Part shown: positions 1 through 5,813 of the stretch, piece by piece
Layout: each line of letters opens with the position of its first letter
How positions within the stretch are numbered: position 1 is the first letter of the stretch
Assembly (NCBI GenBank): GCA_030670425.1
Contig: DAOVBS010000013.1
Coordinates: 1 to 9,266, forward strand
DNA length: 9,266 bases
Direction: 5' to 3'
Source: Chloroflexota bacterium
GTDB lineage: Bacteria; Chloroflexota; Dehalococcoidia; GIF9; AB-539-J10
Made by a program: the position numbers and the translations under genes
Notes under the pieces: model-generated
Told to the model about the DNA's origin: nothing
The model's database searches: none
What the model saw: the letters and a program-made list of their open reading frames with translations, nothing else

Positions 1-96
1 CACAGGCCCACAGAGAACTACCCAAGAAAGGGAAGCAGTCAAATCGAACCAGAACTTCCTGCAACGGCTGCAGCAGTTAGCACTCTCAACTCCAGA
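1..96 (-). other. 5' leader of an off-window leftward heat-shock transcript
   Basis: This is the expected untranslated start of the transcript made from the CIRCE-controlled promoter, which should initiate near position 96 and run off the left edge. Reading leftward, there is no ATG from the predicted start to the edge, and no Shine-Dalgarno in front of the few GTG or TTG triplets. The coding start therefore most likely lies outside the window. The gene cannot be identified from here. From the operator, groES-groEL, hrcA-dnaK or another chaperone gene is the expected class. Confidence 0.5.
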
Positions 97-103
97 GTGC
101 CAA
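77..103 (-). promoter_or_regulatory. CIRCE operator (HrcA binding site)
   Basis: The top strand reads TTAGCACTC, nine bases, then GAGTGCCAA. The established CIRCE consensus is TTAGCACTC-N9-GAGTGCTAA, so 17 of 18 arm positions match, with exactly the canonical spacer. HrcA binds this inverted repeat and blocks transcription of chaperone genes until heat shock or misfolded protein titrates it. The element overlaps the last base of a leftward -10 box and the predicted start site, which is the usual repressing position. The controlled gene therefore lies to the left, outside the window, and the pgk cluster about 550 bp to the right is not obviously under its control. Confidence 0.93.
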
Positions 104-131
104 TTATACGAGACCGGACAGATTCTATCAA
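103..131 (-). promoter_or_regulatory. leftward sigma70-type promoter under CIRCE
   Basis: On the minus strand a -35 box TTGATA (131-126) is followed by a 17-bp spacer and a perfect -10 box TATAAT (108-103). Only one of the twelve consensus positions is off, and the spacing is optimal. Initiation is expected near 96, inside the CIRCE element, so HrcA would block the polymerase directly. This arrangement is typical of class I heat-shock promoters. It starts 49 nt after the stop of the small leftward ORF. Confidence 0.85.
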
Positions 132-179
132 GTACGCGGCACCTTTGCGCCTGAGTCGGCAGGCCATCTGCCTCCAGGC

Positions 180-308
180 TTAACTCATGTAGGCACCCTC
201 CATAGCGGACGCAGCCAACCGGCAATAGAGACCTAGAGCACCGGCAGCGTACTTGGGAGCCGGATGCTGGGCACTCATCCGGCGCATCTCGTTACTTCTG
301 AGTTCCAT
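180..308 (-). CDS. small leftward ORF, 42 aa, function unknown
   Basis: This ORF starts with ATG at 308-306 and ends with TAA at 182-180. It has a near-ideal Shine-Dalgarno, AGGAGGT (323-317), with nine bases between AGGAGG and the ATG. A plausible promoter lies upstream (454-426). The product would be 42 residues: a basic N-terminal third with several Arg and Met, then an Ala/Gly/Leu-rich stretch around residues 21-37 that is mildly hydrophobic but interrupted by Arg and Tyr, so it is not a convincing membrane segment. No known family is recognised. It could be a real small protein, a leader peptide for the downstream CIRCE-controlled gene, or a chance ORF inside a structured RNA, since an 8-bp inverted repeat lies within it. 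The main support is the ribosome binding site. Confidence 0.4.
   Translation of the reverse strand: MELRSNEMRRMSAQHPAPKYAAGALGLYCRLAASAMEGAYMS
259..283. repeat. 8-bp inverted repeat with 9-nt loop
   Basis: GCCGGATG (259-266) and CATCCGGC (276-283) are perfect complements separated by nine bases. Either strand could form a GC-rich hairpin as RNA. It lies inside the small leftward ORF and has no T-run on either side, so it is not an intrinsic terminator. It may be an operator or an RNA structure, or it may be coincidental. Confidence 0.4.
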
Positions 309-373
309 TGTTTTCTACCTCCTACTCAATGTCGCGTGTCTGCAGCCGGACGCTGAGCCTAGTCGCATGTGCG

Positions 374-387
374 GCCTCTCGAGAGGC
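374..387. repeat. perfect 14-bp palindrome, possible operator
   Basis: GCCTCTC (374-380) is followed directly by its reverse complement GAGAGGC (381-387), with no spacer. It lies between the divergent promoter pair and the small leftward ORF, inside the leader expected for that ORF. A spacer-free palindrome of this length is typical of a site for a dimeric DNA-binding protein. Such a palindrome makes a poor RNA hairpin at the tip, because the central bases cannot pair in a tight loop. No regulator can be named. Confidence 0.4.
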
Positions 388-425
388 TGATACTCATCCC
401 TGGGAGGCGCCACCCATGGTCGAGC

Positions 426-454
426 ATATTACAGGAACCCTGGTTTGTTGACAA
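426..454 (-). promoter_or_regulatory. candidate leftward promoter for the small ORF
   Basis: On the minus strand TTGTCA (454-449) is followed by a 17-bp spacer and TAATAT (431-426). The boxes match five of six and four of six consensus bases. Initiation would fall near 419 and give a leader of about 110 nt before the small leftward ORF. The -35 box overlaps that of the rightward candidate promoter, because the local sequence around the shared TTGACAA is nearly self-complementary. Confidence 0.4.
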
Positions 455-477
455 CCGATTTGCTTGGTCGCTAACAT
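448..477 (+). promoter_or_regulatory. candidate rightward promoter for the pgk cluster
   Basis: A perfect -35 box TTGACA (448-453) is followed by an 18-bp spacer and TAACAT (472-477), which matches four of six bases of the -10 consensus. Initiation would be near 484, leaving about 165 nt before the pgk start codon. It is the best rightward promoter candidate noticed upstream of pgk and may drive the whole cluster. The weak -10 box keeps confidence moderate. Confidence 0.45.
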
Positions 478-483
478 ACCACA

Positions 484-650
484 GCCCCTGCGGCCGTAGC
501 CGAAGATGCCATTGCGGTAGGCTAGCTCTCCAAGAGCGTCACGCGGATCGACGGAGGCGAAGTCCCCACGGTCCCGTCCATGCGGAGGTAGGTTTCGAGC
601 CGGGGTGTATAGCCTGTGGCCGTGGCAAAGCTCAACCATCGAGACAGAGA
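484..650 (+). other. long 5' leader of pgk, no recognised RNA family
   Basis: This is the region between the predicted rightward start site and the pgk ATG. It is GC-rich and has several short complementary segments, such as GCTCT/AGAGC around 524-536 and GACGG/CCGTC around 549-579. Several riboswitch, T-box, tRNA and RNase P signatures were looked for by eye and none is convincing. Together with 309-425 it accounts for the remaining gene-free sequence left of pgk. It could be a regulatory leader or plain spacer. Confidence 0.3.
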
Positions 651-1841
651 ATGCCAAAGCAAAGCCTCAGAGATGCAGAAGTCCAAAGGAAAAGAGTATT
701 GCTCAGAGTGGATTTCAACGTCCCTTTGGACATGGGTACTGGTGCCATTAGCGATGACAGCCGTATCAGGGGCTCTCTGCCCAGCATCAGGTACCTTGTA
801 GACCACAGAGCCAAGATAATCATCTGCTCTCATCTAGGACGCCCAAAAGGCAAAGTTGATGAGAAGCTGCGAATGAAGCCCGTCGCGGAGCGCTTGTCAC
901 AGCTTATGGGTTTGCCGGTGAGCATGGCACCAGATTGTGTGGGACGACAGACAAGAGAGAGCGTCAAGGAACTTGGAGAAGGCGATATCCTCTGCCTGGA
1001 GAACGTGCGTTTTCACCGCGAAGAAGAGACGAATGATCCTGGCTTTGCTCAGGAACTGGCCAGCCTAGCCGACATCTTCGTCAACGATGCCTTTGGCACA
1101 GCTCACAGAGCTCATGCCTCCACCGTAGGTGTAACGAACTATCTGCCAGCGGTGGCGGGGTTCTTGATGGAGAGAGAACTTGAAGCCATAGGCGGCCTTC
1201 TGAATGATCCGAAACGGCCTTTTGCCTGCGTCATGGGCGGCGCCAAGGTGAGCGACAAGATGGGCCTGGTAGAAAACATGCTGAAGAGGGTCAACAGCCT
1301 GCTCATCGGTGGAGGCATGGCTGCCACCTTCCTAAAGGCACAGAGATACGAGGTAGGGCGTTCTCTCGTGGAAGATGACAAGCTGGACCTGGCCAAAGAG
1401 CTACTACACGAAGCGAGCAAACGCGAGGTGCACCTACTACTGCCGGTCGACGTAGTTGTGGCCGACAAGGTGGAAGCTCAGGCACCGGCTGAAGTGGTGC
1501 CCACAGGCAAGATAACACCCAAAGTCCACATTGTGGACATTGGACCTCAGACCATGGAGCTGTTTTCCAGTGAGTTAAATAAGTGCCGCACCATTATCTG
1601 GAATGGGCCGATGGGCATTTACGAGATGCCTAGGTTTGCCCAGGGAACCAGGTCACTAGTCACCCTTCTTTCCACTCTCAATGCGACCACAGTCATTGGT
1701 GGCGGCTCCAGCACTGACATTGTCCGCGAAATGCGGCTCTCTGACAAGATGACTCATGTGTCCACCGGAGGCGGTGCCACATTGGAATTCCTCGAGGGTA
1801 TTCCTTTGCCCGGCGTGGAAGCCCTTCTGGATAAGATGTAG
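651..1841 (+). CDS. pgk: phosphoglycerate kinase
   Basis: This cytosolic glycolytic and gluconeogenic enzyme interconverts 1,3-bisphosphoglycerate plus ADP with 3-phosphoglycerate plus ATP. The 396-aa product has the normal length. The N-domain shows RVDFNVPLD (19-27), DDSRIR (35-40), SHLGRPKG (60-67), ENVRF (117-121) and AHRAHAS (151-157), which supply the substrate-binding Asp, Asn, His and Arg residues. The C-domain shows GGAKVSDK (196-203), GGGMAATFLKA (220-230), NGPMG (318-322) and STGGGATLEFLEG (371-383). The ATG at 651 is chosen because homologues begin a few residues before this first strand. The frame is open back to 369, but that stretch has no family resemblance, and the Shine-Dalgarno at 651 is weak. 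Oddity: the usual GGGD of the nucleotide site reads GGGS, with Ser353 in the Asp position. It is the first gene of the cluster, 58 nt before tpiA. Confidence 0.96.
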   Translation: MPKQSLRDAEVQRKRVLLRVDFNVPLDMGTGAISDDSRIRGSLPSIRYLVDHRAKIIICSHLGRPKGKVDEKLRMKPVAERLSQLMGLPVSMAPDCVGRQTRESVKELGEGDILCLENVRFHREEETNDPGFAQELASLADIFVNDAFGTAHRAHASTVGVTNYLPAVAGFLMERELEAIGGLLNDPKRPFACVMGGAKVSDKMGLVENMLKRVNSLLIGGGMAATFLKAQRYEVGRSLVEDDKLDLAKELLHEASKREVHLLLPVDVVVADKVEAQAPAEVVPTGKITPKVHIVDIGPQTMELFSSELNKCRTIIWNGPMGIYEMPRFAQGTRSLVTLLSTLNATTVIGGGSSTDIVREMRLSDKMTHVSTGGGATLEFLEGIPLPGVEALLDKM

Positions 1842-1899
1842 CAAGGCAACCTCCTCTTGGCCACCCATCTCCGGTGAAGAGAGATAGGAGCCTCGGAAA

Positions 1900-2667
1900 A
1901 TGCGCATCCCGTTTGTCATCGGCAACTGGAAAATGAATACCACGGTTGCTCAGGCAACTACCCTCGTTCGCGATATGCTAGCCGGCCTCGACAGGGTAAA
2001 AGGAGTGCATAAGGTGCTCTGCCCACCGTTTGTCTCACTCTCCGCAGTCGGGGACTTGCTGAAGGGGTCTTCTGTGATGCTGGGCGCTCAAGATATGTGT
2101 GCAAAAACGAAGGGAGCATATACTGGGGAGATTTCCCCCCTGATGCTTGCGGAGCTATGCCAATTTGTCATTCTGGGACACTCCGAGCGGCGACAGTATT
2201 TCGGAGAAACAGACCAAATAGTGAACGCCAAGATAATATCGGCTTTAAAACACGGGCTCAGGCCCATCTTCTGCATCGGGGAGAAGCTCGAGGACCATGA
2301 AGCTGGCATGACCGAGGAAGTTGTGGCACGGCAGCTAGCTGAAGGTCTCAGCGCCATCACTGGCAGCACGGCTATCGTGATCGCCTATGAACCGGTCTGG
2401 GCCATTGGCACAGGCAAGGCAGCCAGTGGCGAGCAAGCGGTTGCCACCATCGGCTTCATCCGCGATACTCTGGCCAGACTATGGACTAACGAAATTGCTT
2501 GTAATCTGGCTATCCTCTACGGCGGCAGCGTTACAGGTGACAACATCGCGGAATTTGTGTCCTATAAGGAGATTGATGGTGCCTTGGTCGGAGGTGCTAG
2601 CCTCAGAGCGGAGGAGTTCGTGCACATTGCTGAACAGACAGCCATCATCGCCAAAGCATCTCACTAG
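1900..2667 (+). CDS. tpiA: triosephosphate isomerase
   Basis: This enzyme interconverts dihydroxyacetone phosphate and glyceraldehyde 3-phosphate in central carbon metabolism. The 255-aa product is a standard single-domain TIM barrel. GNWKMN carries Asn9 and Lys11, ILGHSERRQYFGE carries the electrophilic His94, and AYEPVWAIGTGKAAS (162-176) carries the catalytic base Glu164 and the mobile phosphate-gripping loop. YGGSV (207-211) and GALVGGASL (227-235) bind phosphate. The ATG at 1900 has AGGAG nine bases upstream and starts just before the first barrel strand. It follows pgk by 58 nt, a common glycolytic pairing, and precedes miaA by 33 nt. No terminator-like hairpin with a T-run is visible on either side, so cotranscription is likely. 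Confidence 0.97.
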   Translation: MRIPFVIGNWKMNTTVAQATTLVRDMLAGLDRVKGVHKVLCPPFVSLSAVGDLLKGSSVMLGAQDMCAKTKGAYTGEISPLMLAELCQFVILGHSERRQYFGETDQIVNAKIISALKHGLRPIFCIGEKLEDHEAGMTEEVVARQLAEGLSAITGSTAIVIAYEPVWAIGTGKAASGEQAVATIGFIRDTLARLWTNEIACNLAILYGGSVTGDNIAEFVSYKEIDGALVGGASLRAEEFVHIAEQTAIIAKASH

Positions 2668-2700
2668 CTCCTTCCGTTCTTCAAGGAGAGAACGAATTCC

Positions 2701-3615
2701 GTGAATCACGTTGTTGCCATCGTTGGGCCCACAGCAGTGGGTAAGAGCGACCTCGCTATCCGGGTGGCCCAGGACCTGCATGCTGAGATCGTAAACGCTG
2801 ATAGCCGCCAAGTGTACCGTTATATGGACATCGGCACCAGCAAGCCTGATTTGACCGAAAGAGCTCTGGTACCCCACCACATCATCAACGTAGTTGATCC
2901 GGATGAAGACTTCAATCTGGCTACATACTTGCAGCTAGCATCCAGGGCCATTGCGAGCATTCAGGAACAGGGCAGACTGGCTCTGTTGGTAGGAGGTACC
3001 GGGCTCTACATATGGTCAGTGCTGGAAGGCTGGAGCCTACCCCAGGTTCCACCCAACCACGGACTAAGAAACGAACTCGAAGCCCGGGCAAGGGCGGAAG
3101 GCGGCTACGTACTCTATAGAGAACTTCGGGGGATCGATAGTCAGGCAGCGAGTAGAATCCATCCGAGGAACATACGCCGTGTGATAAGGGCCCTTGAGAT
3201 ATACCATGCCACGAAGCAGCCTCCCTCACTGTTACTGTGGCGTAGCGAAGGGCCAGGCTTTCCCACCCTCATCATCGGTCTGACCCTTGAAAGAAGTGAA
3301 TTGTACAGAAGAATTGATCGTCGCATTGATAGAATGATGAAGATGGGATTGGTCGAGGAAGTGAAGGGCCTGTTGGAACGGGGCTATGGCTCTAGCCTGC
3401 CCTGCATGTCTGGCATTGGCTACAAACAGATAGGCCAGTTTCTGCAAGGCGAGTTGGAGAGCCCCTGTGCCGTTGAGCAGATGAAATTTGCCTCCCACCG
3501 CATGGCCCGTCATCAGTACGGCTGGTTTCGTCTTGGTGACAAGAGAATCCGCTGGTTCAACGCGGCCGGGAGCGAAGTCGCCCGAGAGGTGGTAGACTTA
3601 TGCAGGTCGCTCTAG
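2701..3615 (+). CDS. miaA: tRNA dimethylallyltransferase
   Basis: MiaA transfers a dimethylallyl group from dimethylallyl diphosphate to N6 of adenosine 37 in tRNAs that read codons starting with U, which supports reading accuracy. The product has 304 aa, typical for the family. It shows the P-loop GPTAVGKS (9-16), NADSRQVYR (32-40) with the conserved catalytic Asp34, IGTSKP (44-49), GGTGLY (98-103), IHPRNIRRVIRALE (153-166) and GIGYKQ (238-243). The tail MARHQYGWFR (268-277) corresponds to the family's RxxxRRQxTWFR region, with some divergence. The GTG start at 2701 lies one residue before the first beta strand. GGAG (2685-2688) is 12 nt away, rather far. It sits between tpiA and dapF without a functional link to either. 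Confidence 0.95.
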   Translation: MNHVVAIVGPTAVGKSDLAIRVAQDLHAEIVNADSRQVYRYMDIGTSKPDLTERALVPHHIINVVDPDEDFNLATYLQLASRAIASIQEQGRLALLVGGTGLYIWSVLEGWSLPQVPPNHGLRNELEARARAEGGYVLYRELRGIDSQAASRIHPRNIRRVIRALEIYHATKQPPSLLLWRSEGPGFPTLIIGLTLERSELYRRIDRRIDRMMKMGLVEEVKGLLERGYGSSLPCMSGIGYKQIGQFLQGELESPCAVEQMKFASHRMARHQYGWFRLGDKRIRWFNAAGSEVAREVVDLCRSL

Positions 3616-3670
3616 AGCCAGGACATATACAGGCACACGGGAAGGCAAGGAGGCCAGGCAACAACAGTAC

Positions 3671-4507
3671 ATGGAGTTCTCCAAATTCCAGGCCACAGGA
3701 AATGATTTCATCCTGCTAGACGCCAGAAGCACCAAGCAAGATTGGGCGGAGTTAGCGCAGACTATGTGCCGGCGCCACTTTGGCGTAGGAGCCGATGGTT
3801 TGATAACAGTGCACGACTCTGAGATAGCTGACCTGAAGATGCGCATTTTCAATCCCGACGGATCCGAAGCAGAGGCCTGCGGCAACGGACTGAGGTGTTT
3901 CGCCAAGTATGCCATCGAGGGAAGTATGGTTGGCAAGACAGATTTGACCATAGAGACTGCATCGGGCATAAGACAAGCGAGAGCCTGCGTGTTGGACGGT
4001 GAAGTGAAGCATGCTGAGGTGAGTATGGGTGTGCCTAAATTCCGAGCCGAAGAGATCCCGGCTGATGTGGATATTGACACAGTACCTATCCTGGGGTACT
4101 CCCTGGAGTTGGCAGAGTGTAAACTGACCCTATCTCTGGTATCGATGGGCAATCCCCATGCTGTGAGCTTCACGCCTGTGACAGTGGGGGATTTCCCTCT
4201 ATCGGCGCTGGGGCCTGAGGTGGAGAAGCATCCCGTGTTTCCACACAGGACGAATTTCGAAATAGCCAACGTACTGAACAGAAACGAGGTGAAAGCAAGA
4301 GTGTGGGAACGTGGTGTCGGAGAGACTCTGGCCTGCGGAAGCGGTGCCTGTGCCATAGCTGTAATTGCGCGATTGCTCAACTACGTTGAAAGCCAGGTAG
4401 ACATAATGTTACCAGGAGGTGTTCTCAGCATATCCTGGGACGGTGCAGGAGAGGTATTGCTCAGCGGGCCGGTTGCGCGAGTTTTCACCGGAGAATATTC
4501 GAACTGA
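3671..4507 (+). CDS. dapF: diaminopimelate epimerase
   Basis: DapF converts LL-diaminopimelate to meso-diaminopimelate, the direct precursor of lysine and of DAP-type peptidoglycan. It is cofactor-independent and uses two cysteines as base and acid. Both are present: Cys70 in EACGNGLRC and Cys222 in ETLACGSGACA. Other family motifs are GNDFILLD (10-17), NPDGSEAE (61-68), GNPHAVSF (160-167) and WERGVGE (212-218). The 278-aa length is normal. The ATG at 3671 is the only start that keeps the first strand. Its best Shine-Dalgarno, AAGGAGG (3647-3653), is 17 nt upstream, unusually far, so translation may be weak or partly coupled to miaA, which ends 55 nt before. The gene is followed 13 nt later by dapL, whose product is its substrate. 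Confidence 0.97.
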   Translation: MEFSKFQATGNDFILLDARSTKQDWAELAQTMCRRHFGVGADGLITVHDSEIADLKMRIFNPDGSEAEACGNGLRCFAKYAIEGSMVGKTDLTIETASGIRQARACVLDGEVKHAEVSMGVPKFRAEEIPADVDIDTVPILGYSLELAECKLTLSLVSMGNPHAVSFTPVTVGDFPLSALGPEVEKHPVFPHRTNFEIANVLNRNEVKARVWERGVGETLACGSGACAIAVIARLLNYVESQVDIMLPGGVLSISWDGAGEVLLSGPVARVFTGEYSN

Positions 4508-4520
4508 GAGGAGACCTGCA

Positions 4521-5681
4521 GTGAATTTGGCTACAAGGCTTGGTAAGTTGCCTGCGTATCTTTTTGTTGACATAAACCGGAAGATCGAAGAGAAACGGGC
4601 CAGAGGAGAGGACATCGTGAGCTTCGCAATAGGGGACCCTGACCTGCCTACGCCTTCCCATATCATCGAACATATGTGTCGAGCAGCTCATGACCCGGCA
4701 AATCATCGGTACCCTGAGACAAATGGCCTGCCGGAGCTTAGACAAGCCATCGCTGAATGGTACAAGAGGCGCTTCGGGGTTGTTCTGAACTCGGAGAAAG
4801 AGGTTCTTCCGCTCATCGGATCCAAGGAGGGGATTGGACACGTTACCTTGTGCTTTGTTGAGCCTGGCGACATAGCGCTGGTGACCGATCCTGGATACCC
4901 GGTGTACTCTATGAGCACTTTGATAGCGGGCGGTGAACCCTATTTCATGCCCCTGACAGAGGAGAACGACTTCCTGCCGGACTTCAATGCAATTCCCGTT
5001 GAGGTACTTGTCAAAGCGAAGCTCATGTGGCTGAACTACCCCAACAACCCCACAGGAGCCACCACCAATCTTGACTTTTTTGAGAAAGCAATCGATTTTG
5101 CCAAAGATCATAACCTGGCCATCTGTCACGATGCCCCTTACACTGAGGTTTATTTCGACGACCAGAAACCTCCGAGTCTGCTGGAGGTACCCGGAGCCAA
5201 AGAAGTTGCCATAGAATTCCATTCCTTGTCAAAGACCTATCACATGACGGGCTGGCGAATAGGCATGGCAGTAGGCAATGCCGAAACGATTGATGCCCTG
5301 TTCCGAGTCAAGTCCAATTTGGACTCTGGCATTCCGCAGGCAATACAGCATGCTGCGATAGAGGCTTTGCGCGGCTCACAGGAGTGCATCTCTGAACACA
5401 ACGCCGTTCTGCAACGGCGCAGGGACAAGTTGACTAAGGTTCTTAGGGAAATAGGCCTCACGACCAGAATGCCCAAGGCCACTTTCTATGTCTGGGCCAG
5501 AGTTCCATCAGGCTACACTTCCGTGGATTTCACCAACAAGCTGCTAGATGAAGCAGGCATAGCTGTCACTCCCGGGATCGGCTACGGGAGAGAGGGGGAG
5601 GGTTACATTAGACTGTCCCTGACTCTTCCCGATGATCGCCTGGACAAGGCAATCGACCGTTTATCAAACTGGTGCCGCTGA
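4521..5681 (+). CDS. dapL: LL-diaminopimelate aminotransferase
   Basis: This is a PLP-dependent class I/II aminotransferase that makes LL-diaminopimelate directly from tetrahydrodipicolinate and glutamate, bypassing the acylated DapD/DapC/DapE steps. The 386-aa product has NYPNNPTGA (172-180), the PLP-pyridine Asp204 in HDAPYTEVYFD, the Schiff-base Lys238 in SLSKTYHMTGWRIG and the carboxylate-binding Arg364. The GTG at 4521 is chosen because AGGAG (4509-4513) lies seven bases ahead and the family N-terminus aligns there. The frame is open to 4419, but that extension overlaps dapF and looks like nothing. The call rests on general resemblance and strongly on adjacency to dapF, 13 nt upstream. 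Another aspartate-type aminotransferase is the alternative. Its frame continues without another stop into hflX. Confidence 0.87.
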   Translation: MNLATRLGKLPAYLFVDINRKIEEKRARGEDIVSFAIGDPDLPTPSHIIEHMCRAAHDPANHRYPETNGLPELRQAIAEWYKRRFGVVLNSEKEVLPLIGSKEGIGHVTLCFVEPGDIALVTDPGYPVYSMSTLIAGGEPYFMPLTEENDFLPDFNAIPVEVLVKAKLMWLNYPNNPTGATTNLDFFEKAIDFAKDHNLAICHDAPYTEVYFDDQKPPSLLEVPGAKEVAIEFHSLSKTYHMTGWRIGMAVGNAETIDALFRVKSNLDSGIPQAIQHAAIEALRGSQECISEHNAVLQRRRDKLTKVLREIGLTTRMPKATFYVWARVPSGYTSVDFTNKLLDEAGIAVTPGIGYGREGEGYIRLSLTLPDDRLDKAIDRLSNWCR

Positions 5682-5732
5682 AGTTGCTGTCGTGGTGCCT
5701 CTCCCAGAGTCACCAGGGGAGCAACTTGCTCC
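5682..5732 (+). other. intercistronic hairpin with overlapping alternative palindrome
   Basis: Directly after the dapL stop, 5682-5688 pairs perfectly with 5720-5726. Inside it, 5693-5697 pairs with 5711-5715 and 5699-5702 pairs with 5706-5709, closing a CCC loop. The result is a 45-nt stem with about 18 pairs. A second element, GGAGCAA (5718-5724) and TTGCTCC (5726-5732), is a perfect 7-bp inverted repeat around one base and shares the 3' arm of the long stem, so the two folds exclude each other. No T-run follows, so it is not a standard intrinsic terminator. It may act in mRNA processing, attenuation or protection of the upstream message. Confidence 0.5.
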
Positions 5733-5741
5733 ACCCCGGAC

Positions 5742-5772
5742 AGGACACAGGAGAAGCAGATAGGACACAGGA
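5742..5772 (+). repeat. 11-bp direct repeat upstream of hflX
   Basis: AGGACACAGGA occurs at 5742-5752 and again at 5762-5772, a period of 20 bp. The first copy ends within the Shine-Dalgarno-like AGGAGA, and the second follows an ATA triplet that may be the hflX start. It could be a small duplication or a two-site binding motif. It is short enough to be chance. Confidence 0.4.
5749..5762 (+). promoter_or_regulatory. Shine-Dalgarno and possible ATA start of hflX
   Basis: AGGAG (5749-5753), a six-base spacer and ATA (5760-5762) form a well-spaced initiation site in the hflX frame. There is no ATG, GTG or TTG in this frame between the dapL stop and the GTG at 5814. Translation from here adds 18 residues, including ELALLVGVE, which resembles the first beta strand of HflX proteins. 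AUA is a very rare natural start codon, so a sequencing error or real ATG-to-ATA change should be considered. Confidence 0.4.
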
Positions 5773-5813
5773 CTTTCCCCACCACTGACACAGAGCTAGC
5801 ACTCCTAGTAGGG

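Noticed and set aside
150..182. Terminator after the small leftward ORF
   Set aside because: Short competing stems based on GGCAG/CTGCC and GCCTG/CAGGC exist, but there is no T-run in the direction of transcription.
329..451. Short rightward ORF from the ATG at 329
   Set aside because: It has no Shine-Dalgarno, unremarkable composition, and ends in the TGA at the -35 region.
390..620. Structured RNA gene such as tRNA, tmRNA, RNase P RNA or a T-box
   Set aside because: Fragments such as GGTTTCGAGCC and, on the minus strand, GGGTGGCGCC recall T-arm and T-box motifs. The required stems and conserved blocks do not assemble.
369..650. N-terminal extension of pgk by 94 codons
   Set aside because: The frame is open, but the extension is Arg/Cys/His-rich with no PGK resemblance. 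It crosses the promoter candidate, and the family N-terminus fits the ATG at 651.
394..657. 87-codon leftward ORF opposite the pgk leader
   Set aside because: It starts inside pgk without a Shine-Dalgarno, covers both promoter candidates and matches no family I recognise.
4419..4520. Upstream ATG start of dapL
   Set aside because: It would overlap dapF by 89 nt and add residues absent from the family. The GTG at 4521 has an ideally spaced AGGAG.
5679..5726. Selenocysteine UGA with a SECIS-like hairpin at the end of dapL
   Set aside because: A hairpin does follow a TGA, but its loop is CCC rather than a GU-containing SelB-type loop. DapL is already full length, and no family Cys is expected there.
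5682..5732. Intrinsic terminator after dapL
   Set aside because: The stem is strong, but no run of T follows either fold.
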